13,931 nt of DNA from an uncultured Clostridia bacterium (GCA_947627125.1 CANQUY010000035.1:1-13931); one strand, 5' to 3'; positions 7,479 to 12,808 are shown, counted from the first letter of the stretch. Notes: generated by a model not told the origin, from the letters alone. A program made the numbers and translations.

Positions 7479-8158
7479 GCGTTATAGATCTGTTCCGCGG
7501 GGCTGTAGAGGTCAAACTCGCCGTCCAAATCGAAATTGTCCCCCTCGTCGTAGGCGGCGAGCTTGCTGACGGAAACCTCGTAGGCCGTCATTGTCACCGT
7601 TTCCTCCTCGGAAAGACGCTTTTGGTATTCCCTGCTCTGAATGCGGCCCGAGAGGGCGATCCTGTCCCCCACCTTCAGCGTCTGTACAAATCTTGCGTTG
7701 CGCCCCCATGCGATACAGGGAATGTAGTCCGACTTGTTGTAGGCGCGGTTGACGGCAATGAGAAGATCCGCGATCTCACGGTTAAAGGGCGTCGTGCGGT
7801 AGACGGGCGGCTTGCAGATATAGCCCGAGAGGACAATGCTGTTGGGGTTCTGCGAAGTGGGCTCGACGATCTCCCGCACAAAGACGGTGAGCATGAGGCG
7901 GGACCTGCCCCCTTCCAGCTTATTGTAGCTGCGGAACTGTCCGATCGCGGAGATACGGCTGCCGATCTTGAGGTCGTTCCCCTTGATGAGCCGCTCGGAA
8001 ACGGTGACGGGCAGAATGTCCGCCTGACCCGAAAGGCGGAGGACTTTGACGTAGAATTCGTAGAATCCCTCGCCGTAGACCTCGTGGGAAAAGGTCGCCT
8101 CGGTGACGATCTCTCCGCAAAAGTAGACCCGATTGTTCTTTTCCGTGCTGTGATCCAT
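7475..8158 (-). CDS. ssb: Single-stranded DNA-binding protein with two OB folds
   Basis: A 227-residue protein with two successive OB-fold-like halves. The first is about 8-95 (begins NRVYFCGEIV, then LKIGSRISAIGQFRSY). The second, about 107-200, is the better SSB match (SIVLSGYICKPPVYRTTP, then IAVNRAY, IPCIAWG, VGDRIALSGRIQSREYQ). SSB binds single-stranded DNA in replication, repair and recombination. The C-terminal part is acidic (DEGDNFDLDGEFDL) but ends SPAEQIYNA and lacks the usual DDxIPF-like tip that recruits partner proteins. GGAGG lies 12 nt before ATG 8158, a rather long spacing. No clear promoter was found upstream. The 301-bp gap to the deacetylase contains a family B repeat, so the two are probably separate units. 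This may be a second SSB rather than the replication SSB, which is usually next to rpsF and rpsR. Confidence 0.88.
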   Translation of the reverse strand: MDHSTEKNNRVYFCGEIVTEATFSHEVYGEGFYEFYVKVLRLSGQADILPVTVSERLIKGNDLKIGSRISAIGQFRSYNKLEGGRSRLMLTVFVREIVEPTSQNPNSIVLSGYICKPPVYRTTPFNREIADLLIAVNRAYNKSDYIPCIAWGRNARFVQTLKVGDRIALSGRIQSREYQKRLSEEETVTMTAYEVSVSKLAAYDEGDNFDLDGEFDLYSPAEQIYNA

Positions 8159-8220
8159 GATATATGTGTACCTCCAAGTGTTTCTTTCAGAGTTTTTGAT
8201 GAGAACCGTTCCTTCAGAGC

Positions 8221-8418
8221 CCGAGCGGGGGGATGACTTCGTTCGGTCTGAGGACGGGAGCCCGCAAGCCTTCCCCTTGGGGGGAAGGTGGCACGGCCGT
8301 CCTTGCCGTGACGGATGAGGGGATAATGTTGACCTTATTCAGAATGTCCCCGCCCCCTACCCCCCTCCCCAAGGAGGGGGCATGACTTTGTTCGGGCCGC
8401 CCCCAAGAAGTGGGCATG
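8221..8418 (-). repeat. Family B GC-rich nested-hairpin repeat, copy B2 (long form, inverted)
   Basis: Three perfect hairpins lie in a row: CCTTCCCC/GGGGAAGG with TTGG loop (8269-8288), CACGGC/GCCGTG with a 7-nt loop (8292-8310), and CCCCCTCC/GGAGGGGG with CCAA loop (8361-8380). ATGACTTCGTTCGG (8233-8246) recurs as ATGACTTTGTTCGG (8382-8395), so the element may be two fused or nested copies. The 8341-8418 part is the reverse complement of B1. Similar hairpin repeats occur widely in gut Clostridia as far as I recall. Confidence 0.75.
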
Positions 8419-8424
8419 ATGCCG

Positions 8425-8459
8425 AAATTTTTAATTTTTAATTTTCAATTTTCAATTTC
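8425..8459. repeat. AT-rich heptad array, copy 3
   Basis: AATTTTT and AATTTTC heptads run up to the stop codon of the deacetylase (8460-8462). Same unit and strand as the array at 2440-2480. Confidence 0.6.
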
Positions 8460-9230
8460 TCATGCGGCGTTTTGGGCGAGCTGCTTGCCTGTGGCGTCGA
8501 TGGTGTAGTTCTCCCGATAGATGAGTTCGCCGATGGGGACAAACGTAAATCCTTTGGCGCGGAGGGTGTCGATGATGATGGGCAGGGCCTCCGCCGTGTG
8601 CAGCCCGTTGTTGTGGCACAGAATGATGGAGCCGCTCTTCACCCTCGAGGTGACCCGTTCGGCAATGTCCGAACTGCTCAGGTCCTTCCAATCGAGCGAA
8701 TCCACGTCCCACTGGATGGGATACAGCCCCATTGCGTTCGACGTGTCGATGAGCAGGTCGTCATAGTCGCCGTAGGGCGGGCGGAAGAGCTCCACGGGCT
8801 TCCCCGTGACGGCCGTGATGGCGTCTACGGAGGACTTCAGCTCGCCGCGGATCTCGCTTTCGGAGAGGCGGGACATGTAGGAATGGGTCGCGCTGTGCGT
8901 GCCGATCTCGTGGCCCGCGTCGGAAACTTTCTTTAAATAGTCGGGGTGGTCCTTTGCCCAGAATTCCACGGTGAAGAAGGTCGCCTTCACGCCGCCCGCT
9001 TCGAGATTTTTGAGGATCTCGTCGGTGTGTTCGACGCCCCACGCGCAGTCAAAGGAGATGGCAATTTTGTTGTCCTCTCTTCCGACGCAGTAGATGGGAA
9101 GGGAGCGACTCGCACTCGAATACACTTCCGCGGCTCCCGTAACATTTGCGGCGACGAGCGCGACGGTCAGAGCGAGCAAAATCGCCCCGACGGAAAGCAG
9201 CGTTTTCAGCTTTACGGTGAAAAATTTCAT
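8460..9230 (-). CDS. Polysaccharide deacetylase (NodB domain), PdaB-like
   Basis: A 256-residue exported or membrane-anchored enzyme with a basic N-terminus and a hydrophobic segment (about 9-28), followed by a NodB homology domain (about 55-240). Family members remove N-acetyl groups from peptidoglycan or other GlcNAc polymers, using a metal held by one Asp and two His. Visible motifs are SFDCAWG (59-65, usual TFDDG, metal Asp 61 kept), HSATH (112-116, metal His pair), RPPYGDYD (150-157) and ILCHN (203-207, usual LxHD, catalytic His 206 kept). The DxxWG form of motif 1 resembles B. subtilis PdaB, a sporulation protein, but function in sporulation cannot be inferred from this window. AGGAG at 7 nt fixes ATG 9230. 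It is transcribed alone, divergently from degV. Confidence 0.9.
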   Translation of the reverse strand: MKFFTVKLKTLLSVGAILLALTVALVAANVTGAAEVYSSASRSLPIYCVGREDNKIAISFDCAWGVEHTDEILKNLEAGGVKATFFTVEFWAKDHPDYLKKVSDAGHEIGTHSATHSYMSRLSESEIRGELKSSVDAITAVTGKPVELFRPPYGDYDDLLIDTSNAMGLYPIQWDVDSLDWKDLSSSDIAERVTSRVKSGSIILCHNNGLHTAEALPIIIDTLRAKGFTFVPIGELIYRENYTIDATGKQLAQNAA

Positions 9231-9352
9231 CCGAATCTCCTATATCCTATCATAATGTGCGGGGGGAATTTTGCCTTTTCTGCAGAAGTTTTGTCGTACT
9301 TTGACGAATATCCTTTGTCCCGCCGATCGATACTAAGATATGACCCTCAAAA
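9231..9352. other. Upstream region of the deacetylase, no clear element
   Basis: Apart from the ribosome site near 9238-9242, I see only a possible minus-strand -10 (TATGAT near 9251-9256) without a matching -35 box. CATTATGA in the same place faintly resembles a sporulation-sigma -10, too weak to call. Nothing codes here. Confidence 0.4.
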
Positions 9353-9390
9353 GAAAAAAATGCACAGATATTGCAGAAATATCGTGCATT
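9353..9390 (-). terminator. Orphan intrinsic terminator hairpin
   Basis: On the minus strand AATGCAC then GATATT pair with AATATC then GTGCATT around TCTGC, with a single bulged T, and TTTTTTT follows at once. This is a textbook terminator, yet no gene lies upstream of it on that strand between degV and here. It could end a small RNA, form a leader attenuator of the deacetylase gene, or block antisense transcription from degV. Confidence 0.7.
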
Positions 9391-9426
9391 CTACTCAGAG
9401 TAGAGTCCGTTTTCTCCACAGTGGAG
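9391..9426. promoter_or_regulatory. Two 13-bp palindromes, possible operators
   Basis: CTACTCAGAGTAG (9391-9403) and CTCCACAGTGGAG (9414-9426) are each perfect 6-bp inverted repeats around one central A, with centres 23 bp apart. A one-base centre does not suit an RNA hairpin but would suit a dimeric DNA-binding protein. They lie upstream of degV. The sequences do not match an operator family that I recognise. Confidence 0.35.
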
Positions 9427-9467
9427 CCGCGGCGGCAAAGAGTAGCCGAGCGAGGCGGGACAATAGG

Positions 9468-9496
9468 TTGTAATTTGGGCGGAACTGCGGTATGCT
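9468..9496 (+). promoter_or_regulatory. Possible promoter of degV
   Basis: TTGTAA (9468-9473) and TATGCT (9491-9496) at 17-nt spacing, each matching consensus at four of six bases. A start near 9503 would give a leader of about 25 nt. Confidence 0.4.
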
Positions 9497-9527
9497 AAAT
9501 ACTGTCAGAAATATTCGGGAGGCGAAT

Positions 9528-10466
9528 ATGTCATTTGAAATTTTTACGGATTCGTCGGCCAACATTCCGGACGTTCTCTTGAAAGAACGCAGGATCCGCG
9601 TCATCTCTTACCGTTTCCTCGAGGACGGGGAAGAACGGGACTGCACTGCGGGCAACTTCCGCGAGGCGGCGAAAATGCACTACGCCAAGATGCGGGCGGG
9701 GAAGGAGATCCGCACCTCTCTCATCTCCAAGGAACGCATGATCGAGGAGATCTCCCCCGTGCTCGAAGCGGGGCGGGACGTCTTTTTTGTGACGATCGCC
9801 TCGGGGATCAGCGGCACCTACGCGCAGGCGGTTCTGGCCGCAAAGGAGCTCAGCGAAAAGTTCCCCGAACGGAGGATCGTCATAGGGGACAGTTCCAATG
9901 CGTCCATGGGCGAGGGGCTCCTCGTGCTCCGCGTGGCGGACCTCAGAGATATGGGCGAAAGTCTTGACGCGTGCGCGGAATGGTTCGAGGCGAACCGCTA
10001 TAAAATGAACAGTTATGTGACGGTTGGGGACCTCAAGTACCTCAGAAAGGGGGGACGGATCTCCGCCGCCGTGGCCTTTGCGGGCGCGCTTCTCAACATT
10101 AAACCCATTCTCAAGGCGGACGGGGAAGCGCAGGCGAAGCTTGTCGTCTGCGGCAAGGAGCGGGGCAGGAAAAAGGCGATCGCGAGCCTCTTGGCGGCAT
10201 TCGACAGCCACTGCATTCACCCCGAAACGCAGACCGTTGCCATCACCCATGCGGACTGCGAGGAGGAGGCCCTTGCCCTCGCCGAGGCTCTGAGGGAGCG
10301 GGGCGTGAAGGACGTCATTGTGGAATATTACGATATCTGCACGGGGACCCACGTCGGGCCCGATACGATCGCGCTCTTCTTCCTCGGCAAGGACCGCCGT
10401 GGCGCCTCCGAGGCAACACAAAAGGCGCCCTCTATCCGCAAGGCGCCCGCAAAAACAAGAATATAA
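9528..10466 (+). CDS. DegV family fatty-acid-binding protein
   Basis: A 312-residue cytoplasmic protein. DegV (FakB-type) proteins bind fatty acids and in some Bacillota present them to the FakA kinase for phosphorylation and entry into phospholipid synthesis. Conserved features are the N-terminal TDSS (7-10), SGISGTY (92-98), VGDLKYLRKGGRIS (166-179), NIKPIL (190-195) and THVGPDTIALFFLG (274-287). ATG 9528 is chosen over ATG 9492 because GGGAGG (9517-9522) is well placed for it. About 25 residues after the last motif form a Lys/Arg/Ala/Pro-rich tail (288-312) that is longer than usual. No fakA-like gene is nearby. The gene stands alone and is followed by a family B hairpin that may limit read-through. 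Confidence 0.93.
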   Translation: MSFEIFTDSSANIPDVLLKERRIRVISYRFLEDGEERDCTAGNFREAAKMHYAKMRAGKEIRTSLISKERMIEEISPVLEAGRDVFFVTIASGISGTYAQAVLAAKELSEKFPERRIVIGDSSNASMGEGLLVLRVADLRDMGESLDACAEWFEANRYKMNSYVTVGDLKYLRKGGRISAAVAFAGALLNIKPILKADGEAQAKLVVCGKERGRKKAIASLLAAFDSHCIHPETQTVAITHADCEEEALALAEALRERGVKDVIVEYYDICTGTHVGPDTIALFFLGKDRRGASEATQKAPSIRKAPAKTRI

Positions 10467-10488
10467 GTTGCTCATTCAGCCCTTCCTC

Positions 10489-10550
10489 TTGCCCGCCCCC
10501 TGCGTAAGGGGGCGGGGTAGGGGTGGGGGTACGCCCTCGAACGAAGTCCT
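10489..10550 (+). repeat. Family B GC-rich hairpin repeat, copy B3
   Basis: CCCGCCCCC (10492-10500) pairs perfectly with GGGGGCGGG (10508-10516). GTAGGGGTGGGGG and CGCCCTCGAACGAAGTC (10532-10548) follow, matching the end of B1. It starts 22 bp after the degV stop and could reduce read-through, though it lacks a T run. Family A copy A4 begins 7 bp later. Confidence 0.75.
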
Positions 10551-10557
10551 CCCGCCG

Positions 10558-10693
10558 CGTCATTCTGAGAACACGGGAAGGACGAGAGGACGGGAATTAA
10601 CCCGAAGAATCTCGCGGCGAATGTCTGTAAAGCATGCGGCGAGATGAGTACAGCTTCCGTAGACTGCGTTGTGCTCACGTTCTCAGCATGACG
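10558..10693 (-). repeat. Family A palindromic repeat, copy A4 (136 bp, inverted)
   Basis: Reads CGTCATTCTGAGAAC at the left and GTTCTCAGCATGACG at the right, so it is reversed relative to A1-A3. Compared with A5, the inner left arm has GAGATGAGTACAGC where A5 has GAGATGCTTCGGTACAGC, a small deletion that removes part of the inner stem. Confidence 0.85.
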
Positions 10694-10703
10694 CCGCACA
10701 ACA

Positions 10704-10752
10704 GGCTCCCGTGCGTTTTACGGGATCCTTCGCGTTCGCTTAGGATGAGAGC
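10704..10752 (+). repeat. Element C, copy 3
   Basis: GGCTCCCGTGCGTTTTACGG then GATCCTTCGCGTTCGCTTAG then GATGAGAGC. It ends 8 bp from the comF stop codon. The CCCGT/ACGGG and ATCCT/AGGAT hairpins are both possible. The copy may serve as the 3' end of the comF transcript in the absence of a T-run terminator. Confidence 0.65.
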
Positions 10753-10759
10753 GCCGGGG

Positions 10760-11497
10760 CTACTTCTTCTCTCCGTCCTTCAGCCCGAACGGGCGCTTGT
10801 CGTGCACGCTCGTCAGGGTCAGCGCATTCACCTCCTTCGCGCCCGCACGCTTGAGGACCGTGGCGAGCTCGCTCACCGTCGAGCCCGTCGTCAGCGTGTC
10901 GTCGATGATGAGGAGGTTTTTATTTTTGACCCCTTTGCGGTCGGTCACATGGAAACTCCCCTCCATGTTCTTCTCCCGTTCCGTGCGGCCGAGCGATTTC
11001 TGCGCACCCGTTTCGTGAATTTTTGACACGGCGTCGAGCACGGGAATGCCGCTCAGACGGGAGAGTTCCTCTGCAATGAGGCGGGACTGGTTGTAGCCCC
11101 GCTTTTTTTGCGCCCGTTCCGTCATCGGGACGAAGATGAAGGCGTCCGCCCCGAATTCGTCGAGAAGGGGAAACATGAGCTCCGCGGCGGTGCGGTAAAA
11201 ATATTTCTGCTTCTTCGCGCGGACGACGATGCGGGCGGCCTCGCCCTCGTGCAGGAGCGGGGAACGGGCCTTGTCCACCATGAGCCGCTTTTGCTTGCAC
11301 TCGAGGCAGATACCGGGCTCCCCCACCTTGCGGCCGCAGAGCGGACAGATGTTGCCATCGTTCCACGGGAGAATTTTTCGGCACCGATCGCACACCCTTT
11401 CGCCGCCGAACACCTCCCTCCCGCAGAGATCGCAGGTGAAATTGTGGGTGTCGTCGTACCTGCGTACCGCCTCTCCAATGCGCTGAAAAATGTTCAT
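10760..11497 (-). CDS. comF: ComF family protein (zinc-finger phosphoribosyltransferase-like)
   Basis: A 245-residue protein of the ComF/GntX family. In naturally transformable bacteria ComF is needed for DNA uptake. Family members are also widespread in non-competent species with unclear roles. Eight cysteines form two CxxC...CxxC knuckles (C22, C25, C36, C39 and C51, C54, C64, C67). The C-terminal half is a type I phosphoribosyltransferase fold with RGYNQSRLIAEEL (133-145), SLGRTEREKNMEG (168-180) and the PRPP-loop motif IIDDTLTTGST (197-207). ATG 11497 is chosen because it begins with the normal MNIFQRIGEA and follows the XRE gene's TAA by one base. No Shine-Dalgarno is visible, which suggests translation by reinitiation from the upstream gene. 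No other competence gene is in this window. Confidence 0.93.
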   Translation of the reverse strand: MNIFQRIGEAVRRYDDTHNFTCDLCGREVFGGERVCDRCRKILPWNDGNICPLCGRKVGEPGICLECKQKRLMVDKARSPLLHEGEAARIVVRAKKQKYFYRTAAELMFPLLDEFGADAFIFVPMTERAQKKRGYNQSRLIAEELSRLSGIPVLDAVSKIHETGAQKSLGRTEREKNMEGSFHVTDRKGVKNKNLLIIDDTLTTGSTVSELATVLKRAGAKEVNALTLTSVHDKRPFGLKDGEKK

Positions 11498-11498
11498 A

Positions 11499-11720
11499 TT
11501 ACAGAAATTTTTTGTTGCCCGCCTCGTCCTCGAGGCCGAGAAGATAATCCGCGGAAACTTCAAACAGGCGGCAAATGGCAATGACGTCCTGTGTGCCGAG
11601 GTCGTGTTGCTCAAGCTCGAATCTGCTGACGGTGCGCTGTGTGACATTGAGTTTTTGGGCGAGTTTCGCTTGCGACATGCCGCGCTCCTCGCGAAGTTCT
11701 CTGATCCGTTTTCCGTACAT
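11499..11720 (-). CDS. Small XRE-family transcriptional regulator
   Basis: A 73-residue protein that is almost entirely one lambda-repressor-type helix-turn-helix domain. MSQAKLAQKLNVTQRTVSRF (15-34) contains the turn and recognition helix. LFEVSADYLLGL (52-63) is the usual end of such domains. No ligand or dimerisation domain follows, so it may act as a simple DNA-binding dimer. ATG 11720 is preferred because the domain begins MYGKRIRELREERG. A TTG at 11738 would add six residues. Neither has a well-spaced ribosome site, though AAGGG abuts the ATG. Two palindromic operator-like sites lie just upstream, suggesting autoregulation, and comF follows by one base, so both genes would be under its control. 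Confidence 0.88.
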   Translation of the reverse strand: MYGKRIRELREERGMSQAKLAQKLNVTQRTVSRFELEQHDLGTQDVIAICRLFEVSADYLLGLEDEAGNKKFL

Positions 11721-11730
11721 ACCCTTAGGG

Positions 11731-11776
11731 TAAACCAATTTGGTCTAAAATGATTCAGTTAGACCTATTCGGTCTA
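11731..11776. promoter_or_regulatory. Paired operator-like palindromes upstream of the XRE-comF unit
   Basis: Site 2, TAGACC-5-GGTCTA (11760-11776), is a perfect 6-bp inverted repeat. Site 1, TAAACC-5-GGTCTA (11731-11747), has one mismatch. Both have 5-bp spacers, and the right arms extend as GGTCTAAAAT. Centres are 29 bp apart. Site 1 ends 11 bp before the XRE start codon. The likely binder is the XRE protein itself, as inferred from position. I could not pick out a convincing -35/-10 pair here. Confidence 0.7.
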
Positions 11777-11815
11777 AAATAGGGTAGACTTTGGGAAATT
11801 TAATTTGTGCCGCCG

Positions 11816-11841
11816 CGTTATTCTGGGAAACGGAGCAGGAT
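11816..11841 (-). repeat. Family A remnant
   Basis: CGTTATTCTGGGAAACGGAG and the following CAGGAT match one end of A3 (reverse complement of ATCCTCTCGTCCTGCTCCG and TTCTCAGAATGACG) with a few changes. The rest of the element is missing. It lies 27 bp before copy A5 in the same orientation. Confidence 0.6.
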
Positions 11842-11867
11842 GATGGCGGGGGCGGGCCGTGCCGCCG

Positions 11868-12009
11868 CGTCATTCTGAGAAACGGAGAAAGTACGAAGTC
11901 AAAATGAATTAACCCGAAGAATCTCGCGGCGAATGTCCGTAAAGCGTGCGGCGAGATGCTTCGGTACAGCTTCCGTAGACTGCGTTATGCTCACGTTCTC
12001 AGCATGACG
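11868..12009 (-). repeat. Family A palindromic repeat, copy A5 (142 bp, inverted)
   Basis: Left end CGTCATTCTGAGAAACGGAG, inner arms CCCGAAGAATCTCGC and GCGAGATGCTTCGG, right end CGTTCTCAGCATGACG. From the inner arm to the end it is almost identical to A4, including the shared CCGCACAACAGGCTCCCGT that joins both to element C. Confidence 0.85.
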
Positions 12010-12019
12010 CCGCACAACA

Positions 12020-12064
12020 GGCTCCCGTTGGTTTACGGGTTCCGCTCGCTTCGCTCGGGATGAG
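12020..12064 (+). repeat. Element C, copy 4
   Basis: GGCTCCCGTTGGTTTACGGG then TTCCGCTCGCTTCGCTCGGG then ATGAGG. The CCCGT/ACGGG hairpin is kept. The second hairpin has changed to CCGCTCGCTTCGCTCGG, a variant of the GATCC form seen in the other copies. Confidence 0.6.
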
Positions 12065-12087
12065 GACAAGGGATGAGCGCAATATAC

Positions 12088-12116
12088 AAAAAAACGGGGC
12101 TTATTGCCCCGTTTTT
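12088..12116 (-). terminator. Intrinsic terminator of the zinc-ribbon gene (works both ways)
   Basis: CGGGGC (12095-12100) and GCCCCG (12106-12111) pair around TTATT. A seven-base A run lies to the left and a T run to the right. On the minus strand it begins 6 nt after the TAA stop of the zinc-ribbon gene. Confidence 0.92.
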
Positions 12117-12122
12117 AACAAA

Positions 12123-12611
12123 TCAAAAGTCGTCGTCCTCGTCGTCGTCATCGTCGTCATCGTCGCCCGTGATGGAATAGATCTCATCGCCCGTGACGTA
12201 GTCGAGATCCTCTTCGTCATCGTCGTGATATTCCTCTTCTTCCTCTTCTTCCTCTTCTTCGGCAACGTCGAGATCGCCGCTCATGGCTTCGTCGAGTTTC
12301 CCCATCTCCTCGTCGAGATCGTCCGTGTCGTCGTCGAGATATTCCCGCCACTCGTCGTCATCGTCGTCGGGGTCGGGTTCCTCTACCTCATACTCCGCCT
12401 TTTTCTTGCATTCGTCGCACATCTTTTCGCCGACGCGCATCATATTTTCGCCGCAGACGGGACATACCTCCATGGGGGTTTCGTCCTCGTCTACCTCATC
12501 GGCATCGCTCAAGATCCCCTTCATTTCCCGTAAACAAACGTCGCAGTACTCCTGCTTGTCGGCATCGATATAGTTGAGTTCGCACCGCGGGCATTTGACG
12601 TAATGTGCCAT
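12123..12611 (-). CDS. Zinc-ribbon protein with polyacidic C-terminal half, function unknown
   Basis: A 162-residue cytoplasmic protein with no signal or membrane segment. The N-terminal 70 residues carry four CxxC pairs (C7/C10, C23/C26, C50/C53, C65/C68), a pattern of two zinc ribbons. The first begins MAHYVKCPRCELNYI. The rest (about 75-162) is extremely acidic, with PDPDDDDDE (79-87), ten Glu in a row (118-127) and a C-terminal run DDDDDDDDEDDDF, and almost no basic residues. Such tails are typical of nucleic-acid mimics, RNA polymerase delta-type proteins or metal buffers, but none of these can be shown here. AGGAGG lies 10 nt before ATG 12611, and a near-consensus promoter lies upstream. 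It forms a single-gene unit with its own terminator. I do not recognise a named family. Confidence 0.9.
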   Translation of the reverse strand: MAHYVKCPRCELNYIDADKQEYCDVCLREMKGILSDADEVDEDETPMEVCPVCGENMMRVGEKMCDECKKKAEYEVEEPDPDDDDDEWREYLDDDTDDLDEEMGKLDEAMSGDLDVAEEEEEEEEEEYHDDDEEDLDYVTGDEIYSITGDDDDDDDDEDDDF

Positions 12612-12660
12612 ACTTACCCTACCTCCTGCGGATTTTTTCCGCCCCCCATTGGGCTAATAA

Positions 12661-12689
12661 ATTATATTAGGATTTAATTTTTTTGTAAA
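12661..12689 (-). promoter_or_regulatory. Promoter of the zinc-ribbon gene
   Basis: Minus-strand TTTACA (12689-12684) and TATAAT (12666-12661) at 17-nt spacing. Very AT-rich sequence upstream (12690-12770) could act as an UP element. The leader of about 40 nt contains a small GCGGA/TCCGC hairpin just before the AGGAGG. Confidence 0.88.
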
Positions 12690-12773
12690 CTGTTTTGCGT
12701 GGTATTTTTAAAAATTTTTTAGGAAAATGACAACATTTTTTACGGTTTGTGCATTTTTACATTTTCGAACATG

Positions 12774-12800
12774 AAAAAACCTCCGCCGAAGCGGAGGTTT
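12774..12800 (-). terminator. Intrinsic terminator with UUCG tetraloop
   Basis: On the minus strand AACCTCCGC pairs with GCGGAGGTT around TTCG, a C(UUCG)G tetraloop, followed by a T run. It begins 9 nt after the stop of the membrane protein gene at 12809. Confidence 0.93.
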
Positions 12801-12808
12801 GAAGCGTT

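Noticed and set aside
7451..8236. Plus-strand open frame (261 codons) across ssb
   Set aside because: Overlaps ssb and the acyltransferase promoter in full, with no recognisable domain or ribosome site.
9391..9527. T-box or other known riboswitch in the degV leader
   Set aside because: No T-box consensus (such as AGGGTGGNACCGCG) or other riboswitch core that I can recognise is present.
9531..10475. Minus-strand open frame (314 codons) opposite degV
   Set aside because: Shadow of degV, Arg/Leu/Asp-rich composition typical of antisense frames in GC-rich genes.
11736..11738. TTG 11738 as the start of the XRE gene
   Set aside because: No ribosome site precedes it, it falls inside operator site 1, and the domain starts naturally at ATG 11720. 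It is not fully excluded.
12690..12773. Hidden small gene in the AT-rich stretch between the membrane protein terminator and the zinc-ribbon promoter
   Set aside because: No ribosome site followed by an open frame of useful length. The stretch fits an upstream promoter region.
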